Position numbers and translations under genes: made by a program. Of a DNA stretch of 64,000 bases, positions 1-24,619 are shown piece after piece (positions within the stretch are counted from its first letter, which is position 1; every line of letters starts with the position of its first letter). The notes beneath the pieces are model-generated. The model made no database searches. It was not told the origin of the DNA and was given only the letters and a program-made list of their open reading frames with translations. Origin of the DNA: Angiostrongylus vasorum (lineage: Eukaryota > Nematoda > Chromadorea > Rhabditida > Metastrongylidae); the NCBI GenBank assembly GCA_018806985.1, contig JADANN010000004.1, forward strand, positions 620,001 through 684,000. Direction: 5' to 3'.

Positions 1-3000
1 AGATCATTAAGAAATATTCTCCGTAATAAAAATAAAATAGAATGAAATAAAATAGAATAAGATTCCTTCTACACTTTCAAGCAGATCAATATTGATTTGT
101 TTCGGCCATTAGAGCTTCTGATTGGTATTAATGTTTCCAGCAGCACCACTAATGCTATCGGCTGGGGTTTTTGCGATTCGCGCCAATGTTTTCGGGCACC
201 TGGCTATCGAACCACCGATGGTATTTGAAATGCCGACACAACCACCTGCTTGCTTGCTGCCAGTTGCAAACCGTCTCGCACCACTCTCATTGCAGTTTCT
301 GATTAGAGGCTAAGGCTAAACCATCTTTGTTCACTCAAGCTTATTGTCTTCTGCTCATATGAGTTAACTACTGTCTGTGTGTTGCTGTGAAATAACCGCT
401 AAATGAAGTAAGTCACCTAACTCAAGCAAACCATTTCTTTTGCTATTTATGACTCCCAGTCAAATATAGGTTCTGTCAAGCACACTCGTAGTTTAATTAC
501 AGTTGTAAATTTTACGTTGTTATAGAAATTCAGACACAAACGACCCTTTGTCGGCGGATACTCCTGATTGTGGAGTGGCGTGCTCTGCGCAGTGTCCATC
601 TACTTCCGACCGTGAAAAGTTTGTCGACGAGATGAATGGGCCGTCTTGTTGTCCTCCGTCTCTCGTTGATCGTCTTGCTTTCACCACCACCTGCTTTTGA
701 TTTCCTGGAGAAACTTCCTTTGTGCATCTCGTAGTTCCCCTGCCGCGCGCTTAGAAGCGTGTGAATTTTTCTGTTGCACACGTCAATTTCGCTCACTACG
801 CACAACCTCGCTCCTCTTGCGAACTTTCGCTGATCGCCGAGTTTCGCTCCCTGTTTGGAAGACGTTCAACTGCGATGATTGTGTTCGACGTTGGCCATAT
901 CTCCTCTATATGTCTGATTTCGCCTTTTTTTTTATTTTTTTTCGTTCCATCTCATCGAGTTGTTCCTTGTTTTCGTAACACAAAGAAAGATCCGGAACAA
1001 ACAGTTCTAGCAAAAAACGTTCTGTCAAGGAGTTTTTTTGCAGTGTTCTAATGAAATTTGTTCTGTTCCAAATTATTTTATCTGCCCAAACTCAAGGCTC
1101 AGGGTTGATTCCTATAGCGATCTTATCCCTTCTCGCGCTACACATCCTCACTTTGTTGCACTAAGTTTCGTTTCTTTTCCAACAGCATTAGAATTCGCAC
1201 CTTAGCGGTCGCCATTTTTTAAGGCGCACTTTTATTTTTGTTAGTTAATTTCTGAACTCAAACATGCCCAAAACAAAGCACCAAATGAAAGATAGCCGCG
1301 ATCACCACCTCACTCGGTTTCACTCTATCAGCTGAACGTATAAGACCCACAGTCTGTAGTGGTTTTGAGACCTGGTTAGGCTGCATAAGTGGTCCCTACT
1401 GGCACAGAACACGCTGTCGGCGTGGGTAAGGTTAGAGTGGATAATGTGATCTACCTGGCACATCGCCTCATTAGTGTCCGTCTCGTGTCCGTGTCGGATG
1501 TCTCCGGCCACGACGCGCTCTATTGCAGCTCATCCAATTACTTAACGTAGATAACGCTGCGCGACGGCTCCGCCCAGCACAGCGTCGACAGCACCGTTCT
1601 CGCGACGTCGGCACGGTCGCCAGCCCAACTACTATCCCTCGTGAACAGGTGTACGGTATGGGTGTCGTCCACCAGCCGAGGCAACGTCGGCCACTCAACT
1701 CTGTCTCTTCCACGTTCCCAGCAGGCTGCTTACATTCTGATACTCGCCACTTCTTTCGGTTCCTTCACGACAAGATTTTGTGATGGCTTTAAGACAAATA
1801 TTTGGAAATTTCTCATCTCGGTGTTGAGTAGAACTAGCAGTTGTTAGGTTTCCTTCTTCTCCTTTCACCTACAACTATTCGAAACTAATTGCTTCTAAAC
1901 TTTTTTTGGCCTTTGTTTCCCAAAAAAAATGTGTGAAGTGTTTTTTTCGAGGAGTTTCGTTTTATACGTGCTTTCATTTCTTCCGCAACTCTCACTCATT
2001 CGTTCAGTTTGTGTGACTCATCTTCTGTTTTAGCTGTTCTCAAATGGACTCACACTTGATTGTGAACTCTTTGACGTACGCAATGAGGACGGCGAGGGAG
2101 GTTGCCATAAGTTCTTGAGAACTCCGAGATTTTAAAGACAATTTGGGTTTTGTTTTTGCAACATCCTACATGATTCGGTAGTTCAGCGCAAAAAATTCTG
2201 TTTTGTTTTGCTTTTTGTCTCTTTTTTCTCCTAAAACTAAGAAGTCCTTAGCTCTTGCTGTGATAGTGATGTTCATGGTTTGTCTCTGTACTCACTGACC
2301 GCTTAGGTTGGCAATGCTACCTATGGTCTACGTTCTGGAAATTAGTCTCGTCTCCTGACTGAGCTCGTGGTTTGCCCTCTAGACAAGACTGTTGCAAAAG
2401 TATCTCTACTGTTGTAACCAGGATCTCGTCCGCTTGTTCTTATGTGCTTTCGATCTCGCGGTATATAGTCGTATTCCGTGTGGGGATCCTGTTACGGTGC
2501 AGGTTCTTGGTTATTAGAATGTAGTGCGCGCTAAACATGTCCGAGATCTCACGCGTAATGTTTATGAATTCGATGTTTCTTTCGACGATTTTGTCGACGA
2601 GTCTCGCGGCGACGGCGTAATAGCGACGTAGCCTTTACGAGGTCCTTTGTGAACTCGTCTAGTGCTGTCCGATCGAAGTTCAGTCGAAATTCAATCCAAA
2701 GCCTTCTAAACGTTCAAGCAGTTAGCAGAAGAGATATACGATCACTTGCGACGACGAACATCGATCGTTTTTGCTTTCACATTTCTGGAGATTCGTTCGT
2801 AAACGTTATTAATCCCGGGATTCGCCATATTACTACATTCTCGACAAGTTCACAAGTGCGAAGTAGTGGAAAATGAGTTGGAAACTGGTTGACATTGAAT
2901 GACTATTGATAACAAGAGGATCATAGTGGCTTTATTCAACTATTCCAAGGATCCTGATGAATAAGATGAAACTGTTGAATACATAGTATGTTAGCAATCT

Positions 3001-5533
3001 ATCGTGATATTTTGTATTTGTCGCGCAGCGCAGCGAACACGGATCGCGCAAAGATGTTTGTAAACTTGACCCTGGTGAACCACTCGCACATACCGGATGG
3101 GAATAGGTGCAACTGGTACATCAGCTTGATTCGGCGCTATACCGGTCTCGTAATCTCGCCTGTGCTTTAGGTGATGAGGCCTGTTCGCTGACCAATCTTG
3201 CGTTGTTTGTATCCACGACGTAAATTTAGTGATGACCCTGATCCATGGTATGTATAAAGGCGCATCAACGTTACTGATTTTTGACGCACGTGGTGTGCAG
3301 TCTGGCTAATTGTTCACATAAATCTTTTTTTGATATTGTCCTAATCTGGCAGTTCAGCATGCAAGCTTCGGCTTTTTCAGCAAGCTGGGTCCCATTTTTC
3401 TTTCAGGCAATTCTTCATGACGGCTAGTGAATTCAGCAGGTGAGTGAATTATGTGTAATTCTTGAAGTGCCCTAGCAATCATGTGTTGTAACTAAATCTT
3501 GGTGGTTCCTCAAACAAAAGTGAAGTGCTTTTAGTGCACAATTCCGGCTCAGTTTTCATCAGTTCGCGTGGATTCCCTGGTTCAGTACATCGCAGTTGTT
3601 CTTGTACAGAGATTACGACTGTGACATACAATTTCCCGTTCTCGAGCTCACGGATGCGCTCCCCCATTCTATGGTTTCCCGCTCGCGGATCTCATTTCAG
3701 GAACGTAGCTTCCATTCATGCTTGCTAATAGTTTGAGTAGCTCACCTATCTCTTTTATTTTATGCGGAAACTTGTTATTCTTTCCTCATCCCTTCCCGTT
3801 CTCCAACGATGCAATCCGTGCAAGTCCAATTAGACGTGCACATCACAAACAGCCAGCCCTGTGGCCACGGATAATAAGAAACCTGAGAGGCCGATTTCCT
3901 GTCCTCCTCTCATCTCACCCCCGTACCTAACTTCTAAACGTCTCATTTCGTCGCTGAAGCAGTCTTGTCCAGAAATTTTACTGCTGAGTAGACTTTATTT
4001 AGGAAATGATCATACGTTTAGTTTTGTAGCTTCAACCTTTTGTTGCACTTTTAGTGATATGCTGCAAAACTATTTATATAAGAAGATGTCATCTCCTACC
4101 CTATTTCACGTTAGCTGTTGCTTTCTGTATGTCCCTCTTCTGGCAAGGACTCTATGAGAGCTAGTTATTGGTTTCGCTTAGGTTACCTCAATGTTCTTGT
4201 GTTTCCGGCAAACTGTTTTTGAAAGATCACTCACTGAAGTGTATTGAATTGGCGGTAAGTTAAATCAATTGTATGAAACCTTTACCTGAAAGCTTTTCGA
4301 GAAATCACGAGAAGAATCGGCAGGTTTTGTTTCTCTGGTTTCGAGGCGGATGCTGGAGGAGTGCTGCTTTGGAGCACCAGTGCTTTTCGTAATTGCTCCC
4401 TACGGCAATGTGCTACGGTAGTGGGGTGGTGGATGTGGGCGTGGCCAGGTGAAAGTGGCATTGATCCCTCACCTCGTCGCTCTCCGTGCCCACCTACCCC
4501 AGCGCCGGCGAAGAACTGCCACCATTCGTGGCCATCACGTTGATGGACCTCTCCGTTCCACCACCTCCCCTGTCCAGACCTGCTTTTCGGCTCCTCAGTT
4601 TTTTGCCACACACTCTTTCATTCAGCTGTCACATAAGTACCTTTCCAAATAATATTCTGATAACTACTTATACGGTAACACAAGCACTCTTTCGGATTCG
4701 AGCACATCATTTATTGTCGCAACTCTCCAGGTTCATTGAACAGCGCCTCCATAATTATTGGCCACTGCTCGCCAATTTCTTATGAATTTCGTGGAATGAT
4801 TTCCTCTTCTTTTTGTCACGTCATCAATAAAGAGCTTGTTTCTTTAGAGTGACTGCTTGTCAGAAACTTTTGCTAACCATTTTTTACCACAGCATAGGTT
4901 TCGCTTCTAGATTTATCACCACGGAATCTAAGGTTTGTCAATTTCACTTAAGAAATAAGGCGCATCGATTGGCTTATTTATGTTAAACAGACTTTTTATT
5001 ATGGAACGAATCATTTTTCCTAGCCCTCTAACATGAAGCATAACTCAGAAATTGGTTTTGTTAGCTTTAAATGAATCAATCTCCTTCTTTCCATCTCCAG
5101 AATTTTATACGATTCCTCCTACACATCCGTTTTATCCCATCTCTCTATCTTATAACAAAAAAAAGCAGCAGTTCATTATTCTTACCATTTTGCTCAGTTT
5201 CTACTCCATGACGTTCCACAAAGCGCACCGTAGATTTTTCTACATCAGAGCGTACGTCGTGTTTATTTTCGTCCCTCATGTTGACAGAACCTATGTGAAA
5301 TCATTAACTATTCTAAAAATCTCCTTTAACGTTAGATAAGGCTTCTTTTGCTATATTTCCAGCAAAGTTGAGGGTATTGAGCTAGCTTTTCCCCTTACTT
5401 AACAAGTACTCTGGACGCGGTCCATTGTAATATCATCGTTTATCATAAATATGTACGTGCTATCAGCAAGTACTATCCGACTGTCGTTGCTAACAACGTC
5501 GATGTCGGAGATTTGTCATGTTCGTTGTTGCAG
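1..5533. other. zag-1 upstream region, no gene recognised
   Basis: About 5.5 kb upstream of the first zag-1 coding exon. I see no exon chain with conserved protein similarity. GC-richer islands lie near 1480-1720, 2330-2740 and 4300-4600. The first and third have short open frames on both strands but no recognisable domain. The 4446-4566 island carries four CACCT-type sites (see findings). In C. elegans zag-1 also has extensive upstream control sequence, so a regulatory role is plausible; this is inference. Confidence 0.5.
4446..4566. promoter_or_regulatory. Cluster of ZEB-type CACCT/AGGTG sites upstream of zag-1
   Basis: Four sites lie within 121 bp: CAGGTG at 4446-4451, and CACCT at 4470-4474, 4491-4495 and 4562-4566. 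ZEB-family proteins bind paired CACCT-type sites with their two zinc-finger clusters, and C. elegans ZAG-1 is reported to repress its own transcription. The cluster lies about 1 kb upstream of the zag-1 start codon. An autoregulatory role is inference from motif density only. Confidence 0.3.
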
Positions 5534-5534
5534 A
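5525..5534 (+). promoter_or_regulatory. Candidate trans-splice or 5'UTR splice acceptor of zag-1
   Basis: A TTGTTGCAG acceptor ends at 5533, 24 nt before the chosen ATG at 5558. In nematodes this position is typical of a spliced-leader acceptor. A cis-spliced 5'UTR exon would look the same. Confidence 0.45.
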
Positions 5535-5557
5535 GACTGGAGGTGTTACTCGGTCTA

Positions 5558-16547
<10,990 letters not shown>

Positions 16548-17345
16548 TTTACGGATGTCAACACAGTCTACTATCGACCAGAAAACGTAGTTCAATGCGC
16601 GACGTGAAGCAAGTGAAGTGCAAACCTAAGTAGTGTCTACAGATGATACAATACAGTTCGCTTCACGTTGGCTCGTCGCTGATATATGAATCTGGTTGGA
16701 TGCACAGTAGTGCAAGCACACAACGCCTCACTTTTCACCAGATCTCATGTGATATTTTGCCGTTCTATTTTGTTAAATGCCATTTTGTATCTTGCCATGT
16801 GTAAATAGAATATCTCATATGGTGCTGCTTGCATATTCTATTTTAGGATTTTTACATTGTGTAGCTCAAGACCATTGTTTCGTGCTGTCGTTCTTTCTTA
16901 GTGTACTTGATGGTCTTGATCTGAAGACCATCTCCGTTGCAGCTGAATGGTGCTTCCGTGTACATAGATCGATATCGTATCGTTCATGTCTCTCTGTTTC
17001 CAGTGGTCGGTGATTGTATCAATGTTGCTCGTCATCTCCAAGCAGTAGCTCACTAGTGGTACATCAGCCTAGTCCTCTAGATATTTTAATATATTTCATA
17101 GCCACTCTTAAGCGCTCACCATTTATTTACATAGTACTCAGTACTCCTTTCTCACGTTCCTGAATATAGTCAGTTAGTCAGTCAGTCAATCAGTCAGTCA
17201 TTCAATGTCCGGCACATGTGCAAGTGCTTTTGTCAGCCGTTTGTCACTTGAAACCATTTTTCAATGTTTCTATGAGATTTCTCTTACACAGCGGTTGTTA
17301 CTATACATAACAAGACGCATTAAATAAAGGATGTCATATTCTAGA
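16548..17345 (+). other. zag-1 3' untranslated region with candidate poly(A) signal
   Basis: Follows the zag-1 stop. An AATAAA hexamer is at 17323-17328, about 780 nt downstream. A (CAGT)n tetranucleotide run lies at about 17169-17203. Another, nearer cleavage site cannot be excluded. Confidence 0.5.
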
Positions 17346-19165
17346 ATTTCCTGATATTCTCCGCACCAAACCGATCATCATCCGAGTCTACATATCCCCT
17401 GCACCTGTTAGATTGTTCGAAAACAAGATTGGTGTTTAGAATTTCACCCTCAAATACGCATAGGAAGCTACAGAAACTCTGTTAATCGAAATGGGAACCG
17501 CTATAATCCAAATATCAACGCCGACTAGCTGAGTCAATGCATCCTATCGTTGGAATTGTGGGATTCAAACGCAGACACATCTTCATAAGGCACCTTCGGA
17601 AGCAGCTGTATCACCGACGATTCTCTCAGCAATTAATTGTCGAGGTGTGTGGAAACCGGAAGGCGGCTGGCGTTAGACTGCGTGAGAATGTTGGCTCAGG
17701 CGGAGTTCAGGACTTCGGTTCCTTCAAGATTTTAGTGCCAGTTGTACAACACGAGTCCATTTTGATATTACGTCAATGTTACGATTTACTCAGGGCTTGG
17801 AAATTATTAAGATTAGGATTTCCTAGATTTGACATGCAAGTATATCTGCCATGAACCAAGTAGTCACGACAACCTTCTTTTTCAAGCAGTTTTGGATTCG
17901 GCTAATACGCTCTTCATTTTTGTCCAAAATTTCGTCACTCTATTACTTTTTCGGCTAGTAACTATTTTTCAGCCTTTTCTTCTTGAATTTACCGTTTGAT
18001 TACCATATCCCTAAACTGTTACTTTAATAGAGCATCGTCCATCGATATGATCGTTCTTAGGGGTTCAGTAAGTTCAAATGTTCCTCGTCGATAACAGCAC
18101 CCAAACCCTACACATGCTGAAGCGTCTCACCTTTGTTCCACTATTCAATTTTTTCTTGTTTCATTTTTGAGTGGAACTGAACGGATTACTACATTAGCAA
18201 AAAGCGGCTGGGCTTGTGGAGAAAAGTATGCACTTTAAAAAGCAAGCGACATTATATGAAAGAGTGCGTCGAATTCCAAAAAAAACAAAAGGGAAATTAC
18301 TCTTTGAAAAAACTTCCTCAAAAGGAGAATTCTTGAGGGCACACTTTGGTCTTTGGACATTCAACTGATCATTATTCACTTCCATTCCATTTTTTCCCCT
18401 CGAGATCTTAACAATGACACTTCTCGTAACTCTTCTGGTCGTTTCTCGGTCAAAGTTCCATATTCGATTGTATTACGAGTGTTTGAGTCGTGTTCGTCTT
18501 CTAGGCTATTTACGAGCCTACCACGTAGGGCAGATGGGGTTATCTGAGTGAAGATGCAATAATGTACGGAAAGCGCGTTGTTGGCCAAAGGTACAGATGG
18601 CCTATGATTGATCTGCGCAGTAGGAAACAAAGCGTACCGTAACCAGATTATCCACGGCGCGAGCGCTTTCTCCACAAGAACCTGGGGACCTTCGAAAGGT
18701 TTCCGCATCACCATTTCCTTTCGGAGCACACACAGCTGATGGACGACGAGGAAGAAATCCAGATACAAAGGGCGGAGTAGCTATGCAATTTGGAATCACT
18801 TCTGTTTGAAACAAAACGCGGGAGATTGGGGCATGGTAAATCACTGTCTACCGCAAGAAGAGCATTACATCCATTTTTATTTATGTATATGGTTCTGGTT
18901 CGAGTTGGATAAAGATTTTGACGAATTAAGTTCGCTTGTTCAGGAAAGAAAAGCTCTACGCTCAATGCGATTACTGAATCGTATATAGTCTTTTTTAATC
19001 ATTTTTATGAATTGAGTAATAACGTTAAAAAATAAATGACACTTGTTAAAAAAGTTATCATCTCATGTAGATTTGCGATGAAATTGTACCAGAGGCTGAA
19101 CACTGTGAAATGCTTCCATTTTCACCATATGCAATAGGATACCTAACCACTTTCCGGAAAGCGCA
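17345..19165. other. Intergenic, no gene recognised
   Basis: Downstream of zag-1. Scattered short open frames, including one of about 105 codons at 17537-17854 (+), show no recognisable domain. A GC-richer block at about 18590-18860 may be an old dispersed repeat. Confidence 0.4.
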
Positions 19166-19360
19166 CTTATATGTATATGGGTTATATATATGTATGTATA
19201 TATCTACATATATATGTATATATAAGTATATATATATATACATATATATGTATGTACATGTTTGTGTGTATATATGTACATACATATATATATATATATA
19301 TATATACATATATATGTATATATATATATGCTTGCATATATATACATATATATATAGTAT
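19165..19360. repeat. AT-rich microsatellite with TATG/TACA variants
   Basis: About 190 bp of alternating TA with regular G and C interruptions. Open frames here, rich in Tyr and Ile on both strands, are artefacts. Confidence 0.9.
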
Positions 19361-19977
19361 TTTTCGTGGTTTGTGTAGATTCCAATTAGATTTATAAACT
19401 TACGATGTAAGCAGTCGCGATGTGGTCCAAAGTTTTCGGATAACTTCATCTCCTGGAAATTTTATAGGCACCTTCTCTGAAGCCGTTGATCCGACTTTTC
19501 CCTATAGATCGGCCACCACCGTATACTGATATTCGGCCATCTATTTTATGGCGATAGAAGAACGCCGTAGTGGAAATTTATGATCGTTTCGTACGTTCAA
19601 GACAGATGGCTTCGCCTGCAGGTGGCAATGTGTGAATCTCTCTGCTCACTTAAACAATTTCTGATATGTATTCTTTCATTGATAAGATCACATGAGGTTG
19701 ATAAACAAGTTTATTTAGCTAGCGTTTCGACGTCTGTAAAGTTGTTTATGAACCCCGTTTAAGCTTATCAGTGAGAAAGTACTTGTTGGTTAAAGCAAAG
19801 TTGGTTTTTGATCAATTTCTGTTACATTGAGAAGGCTTGTGCATTCCTCGTTAATGTCTAGATGTCCTTGGATGATCGCTCTCGCTCGCCGACCAGGTGG
19901 AACTGGATGATCAAGGCCAGTGTTGCATCACATACATAAATTATGAAGCTATAATAGATTTTTACATGATCACAAGT

Positions 19978-20060
19978 AAAAAGGATAAAGCGTTTGATGT
20001 GGATCAGTCCCTAAAAGATGCGCCATGCTTTCGACTTCATTAAGCACCGCTGAAGGGAAC
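19978..20060 (-). repeat. tRNA-derived SINE, family S1 (3' fragment)
   Basis: Matches the family tail in reverse: AAGGATAAAGC, then a GATCAGTCC block, then CGACTTCATTAAGCA. Confidence 0.65.
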
Positions 20061-20763
20061 TGGGTACGTATTTTGATTTCTACAATGTCTCACCGATGTA
20101 CCAAAACAGTTCCAGCGTCCTCCGTAGATGAGCCCGGGGCACGGTATCCAAAAAGCAACCGATTGCTACCCCCGTTTTAGGTAGTAGCCGATGCAACTGA
20201 TAGTTCCTAGTAAAGTTTCAACGATTTGGAGCACATCAAATCACCAAGTGAAAGTACAGTTAGTACAGTGGTTATTGATTTTGTAAAACACACCCATGTT
20301 TATTGCTTCGACCTCGTGATGCGCCAAGCATATCCAATATCCTTTTGGGATCCTAGATTATTATTGCACGCGTTTCTGAATGGTTCTTTCCTTCCATAAA
20401 GAAGACCAACTGCTTGTGGTGAGGATCTGGGAAAGCTCTAGCACGGCTATTCCAGAATTCGAGGATGAACTTGGCTGACAAACACTCAACGATGTTTTTT
20501 AAGAAGAGAAAATTCCTCAAATGTCAGCCGAACGAAAATGCAAATCCGACGAAAAAGATCTGTTTAGACACCCGATTCTCGTCCTAAACGCAATTCGAAC
20601 TTGCATATGGACAGCTCAGTGACTAATAATTTTCTTCCTTTCCCTCCCGAAAACTCCCTACAGGAGAGTTAAAATACCAACTTTTTCTGGAATTGACGTC
20701 CAACTTTCGAATTCGTTTTTTTTATGTTTCAGAAATATTTTTTATTTCTGTGCTGTACTATTG

Positions 20764-21175
<412 letters not shown>

Positions 21176-21254
21176 ATATGTGTGTATATATATCATTGCA
21201 AAATTTTGTTCCAAGTGAAAGAATTATAGTATAATTTCCGTCTGATCACATCTT

Positions 21255-22190
21255 AAGTGTTCGAATTTCGAATTTCGAATTTCAGAACAGAAATTCCGAC
21301 AAATTTACTTCTATGAACTCAAACGTGATCGTAGTGATGCATAAGCGGGTAGATACATCATTGGAGTTTAGGACCAAGAAAGTGTTGACGAATGTGGAGT
21401 GCGACGTTGGTTTAAAAATTGTTGTGGTGGCAAATTCAAAATGAAGGAGGTCGCGGACATCGTTCTGCTGTTGATCGCGATGAATTGAAGAGTTTAGTGA
21501 GAGCAAATACCAACTACAACTGTTCAAGAGCTTGCAAAAAGAACTGCGTGAGGTTCTAACTGCTGCAGAACATCTAACGATAATTAGGAAGTGGAAGAAG
21601 CTGTGAGTGTCGCACGAAGTGAATGGCTGCCAAAGAAATCGCCTTCTTGAGGTTTCGTCGGCGCTTTTTGTGCGCATCCACGACGACCCGTTTCTCTGTT
21701 GTATTGTGACATGAGTGAGAAATGGGTCCTCTACAACCACTGGAGACGTTAGGTTCAGTGGTTTGAAGGCGATGAAGTTTCGCAGCACTTTGCAAAGCCG
21801 AGACTTCACTAAAGGTCATCAGGAGGTCATAGTTACCAGAAATGCTCCAACGACTGCTACTGTCATTTGTTGATAGAAAGAGACAAACCCTCCTCCACGA
21901 TAATCAGTGGCCACATGTCGAACTACAGACGCTGTAGAAGTTGAACGATCAAGGCTACGAAGCACTGCTCCGTCCACCGTACTCGCCTGACCTTTTGTCT
22001 ACCGGCTGCCACTTCTTCAATTATTTGGATAATTTTCTGCGAAACGCAAGTCAAGATCGAAACTGCCTTCCAAATCTTCACTGCATCCTGAAGTTCAGAA
22101 TTTTGTCCAGAATGCATAAGCAAGACTGTTCCTTGTTCGCAAAAAATCTTCAGATACTAACGGCTTATATTTCGAGTTGAGATATCCCAT
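21255..22190 (+). pseudogene. Degenerate mariner transposase (DD34D type)
   Basis: Translation of the plus strand, with several stops and frameshifts, follows a mariner transposase. The helix-turn-helix region has RRWFKNCCGGKF and TTVQELAK. The catalytic domain has EKWVLYNHWRR, then HDNQWPHV, then PPYSPDLL and FFNYLDNFL before the C-terminus near 22180. The catalytic-domain context is recognisable, but the reading frame is broken in many places, so it cannot encode an active enzyme. Terminal inverted repeats were not resolved. A long open frame on the opposite strand is its shadow. Confidence 0.8.
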
Positions 22191-22624
22191 TTTAAAGTAC
22201 AGGTTGAAATCGGACATTGATTTCGGAGAGACCGTGCAGATTCATTTCTCGTCTAACTCAACAGTCGTTTCAATCTTGGTAAATTAATTAATTTTGATGC
22301 ATCGCTGCTTACTATTTGCTATTACCACTATCATTGTCGCCCCTAGTTGCTACTATTAGTGGGTTGGCCAAGCCACACCAGTGATTATAATTTCCACAAT
22401 GCTTACGACTCAAACTCGGAGTTTGTATTTTCACTTCGACCACACTCGTCGTGTACTTTCAGCACCGTTATCCACTTTATATCTAAATGTATGGCTTTGT
22501 AAAGTAGTTCTCACCATTTCTAACGGTAGTTTTACAACGGGAATAAATCGACTGTTTTTCTGTTTACTGACTTGGAATTTAGATACCTCGAACCTGCAAC
22601 ATGTGTGAGCCTAGAAATGACTGC

Positions 22625-22775
22625 ATAAAGGATAAAGGATAAAGCTCTCGGGGTTGGTTTGATTGCCGACTCCGGAGGGATGGAACGTTTGGTGGGCCAT
22701 GGGCGCGGAGATCAATTCCACGTGTGCGTCGCAGTGGCGCTTCCAACCACTGCGTCCTTAATGACTGCATAACAT
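22625..22775 (-). repeat. tRNA-derived SINE, family S1 (shortened)
   Basis: Reverse-oriented copy: an AAGGATAAAGCTCT tail, then a CGGAGGGATGGAACG body, then the GCAGTGG head. The central segment is missing relative to the 38.3-kb copy. Confidence 0.7.
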
Positions 22776-22779
22776 AAAA

Positions 22780-23541
22780 AATAAAATGACCAAGAGTATG
22801 TTCCTCAATCACCGTCTAGGTCATTTTGTCAGTGGTCGCCTGCAGTTTTCAACAAACTCGACGGCAATAATGGAACATATATCAGATATAGCCGCATACT
22901 GATGTAGGGATTGAATAAGTTAGTCAAATGCAGGCATTCTACAGAGCTCAACAAATTCACCGCACTGGGCTTCAAGGAAGACGCAAGTAGATGTTTCTCC
23001 GACAATATAATTAAGTTCACAGAATGAAGCTGAAATCGAATCAATGAGGTGAGATCGAAGAAGGAAACTTTCGGAAGGTCCTGGTGAATGGTATTAGTAT
23101 GCTTTTAATCAAGATCTTTGATTAAAAAATGAGATTTCATAGGAAAGGTAGTGATGCTGTTTATCGCACGACGACGCCACTGGTCCAGCAAACCTCCTAA
23201 TCGCCCGGGGTCGCAAAATTGCTTTCTGACCCCTCTAGAAAAAAGCCCTCTCTAAAGCTCTAACACGACTATCTTACGACTGTAGAGCGAATCGACTAGA
23301 CCAGCACTTAACAACATTCATGAAGAAGACGAGAATCTTCAAGCAGCAACCCACAGTGGAAAGGTTCCAAGACCTTTAATGATGGTTGCGAGGAAACGAA
23401 TCGAATGCATGAAGTGCTGAGACCAAACAATGTGAAACATGTGGTGTTGGCTCGTGTAGTAGTAATAACAATATTAATAATAATAAAAACGAGAATAATG
23501 ATACTAGTAATAACAATGACAGTATTAGTAATAATAGTAGT
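22780..23541. other. Intergenic, low-complexity AAT/AGT tract at its end
   Basis: No gene recognised. From about 23455 to 23554 the sequence is an imperfect AAT/AGT trinucleotide tract, which is also the insertion target of the next element. Confidence 0.5.
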
Positions 23542-23554
23542 AATAATAGTAATA

Positions 23555-23941
23555 CCTGATGCTTGATAGTTGAACGGTCCGTCCTCATTGAATGTGCGGA
23601 CCACTGCATAATCACCATTTTTCGGAGATTCGCTGGTTAGCCCATTGTGGTTCCCGGGAATCTCGAGGTCAGCCAGACCAAAGCCTGTCTCAGGTCCTCA
23701 CCGCCACAGGCAGGCGCAGCCCTTGTGGATCAGAGGGAGATTTGCCACCATGCGCATTTTGATAGCAGGACGGTGGTGGATCCTGGTATTGGTTCACCCT
23801 TAGCTAAGCTCCCTGATGGAAACGCCGGACTCCTCCTCCGCTTGGGAGACCTTGCCAGGGAAACGAATTCCGCCGTTGTACGTGTAGATCGCAGTCCGAC
23901 ACTCAGGAACCAGCCACGATGAGGGGGTAGACCGTTAAGGG
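23555..23941 (-). mobile_element. SINE-like element, family S2 (RTE-tailed)
   Basis: About 387 bp, oriented on the minus strand so that its tail is at the left. It is flanked by a 13-bp direct repeat AATAATAGTAATA at 23542-23554 and 23942-23954; the flank is low complexity, so the duplication is weaker evidence here. Diagnostic blocks are CATTTTTCGGAGATT, CTTGTGGATCAGAGGGAGAT and GGTGGATCCTGGTATTGG. The same family occurs at 25.2, 46.3 and 53.0 kb. Confidence 0.8.
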
Positions 23942-24024
23942 AATAATAGTAATAATAAAAAATAATGCCAAATTTTTTATTCACTGCCTTGTAAAATTTT
24001 TCACGCCATGGTATTGTGTGAAAT

Positions 24025-24190
24025 ACAACCACAATGATGCTGAGATATTTGCAAGATTTTGCACCGCAAATGTCTGTGGTGGGCATCGAACCCGTTACTA
24101 CCGTTTCTGTGGGCTAACGTGTTCACTACCACACCATGTGGCTCCTTCGTTTGGCATTTCTTTCGGCTAGTTTCCTATCTACTTCTGCAC
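24025..24190 (-). repeat. tRNA-like SINE, family T3
   Basis: On the minus strand: a box-A-like TGGTGTGGTAGTGAAC, a perfect box B GGTTCGATGCC, and the family end TTTGCAAATATCTCAGCATC. Confidence 0.75.
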
Positions 24191-24204
24191 AATCTGTGGT
24201 AAAA

Positions 24205-24326
24205 CGACTAATAATGATGGTGATAATAATAATGACAATAAGACCAGTAATAGTAGTGACAATAATATTAGCAATAATACTAATAACAATAACAACAATA
24301 ATGATAATAACAATAATGAAAATAAA
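24205..24326. repeat. Imperfect AAT/AAC trinucleotide tract
   Basis: About 120 bp of low-complexity AATAATAAC-like sequence. Confidence 0.85.
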
Positions 24327-24619
24327 TGAGAAAGCCGACATTCCAGGTATTCGAGTATTTTTCAACGGAAATAGTTACAAAATACAGGTTCCTCCCCATG
24401 GGATGGATCACGCCTTCAGCTGTTGTATCACATTTTCTGGAAGGAAATACACTACGGGTAGTGTGGAAAGAGCAAAAGTACCAGATAAAAAGTTGATGAC
24501 GAATTGCTACGCTTCTACCTTGCCGATTCATAGAGGCCTAGCGTCGTGCTGCAGACGCCCTGTCACATTCGTCAAATCAGTTCTGATCAAAATTACTAGC
24601 AATAGAAGTACTTTCGAAT

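Noticed and set aside
21282..21809. 175-codon minus-strand open frame
   Set aside because: Shadow of the degenerate mariner transposase on the plus strand.
23455..24326. Short regularly spaced repeats resembling an array
   Set aside because: They are AAT-type trinucleotide tracts interrupted by an S2 insertion, not a CRISPR array; the genome is eukaryotic.
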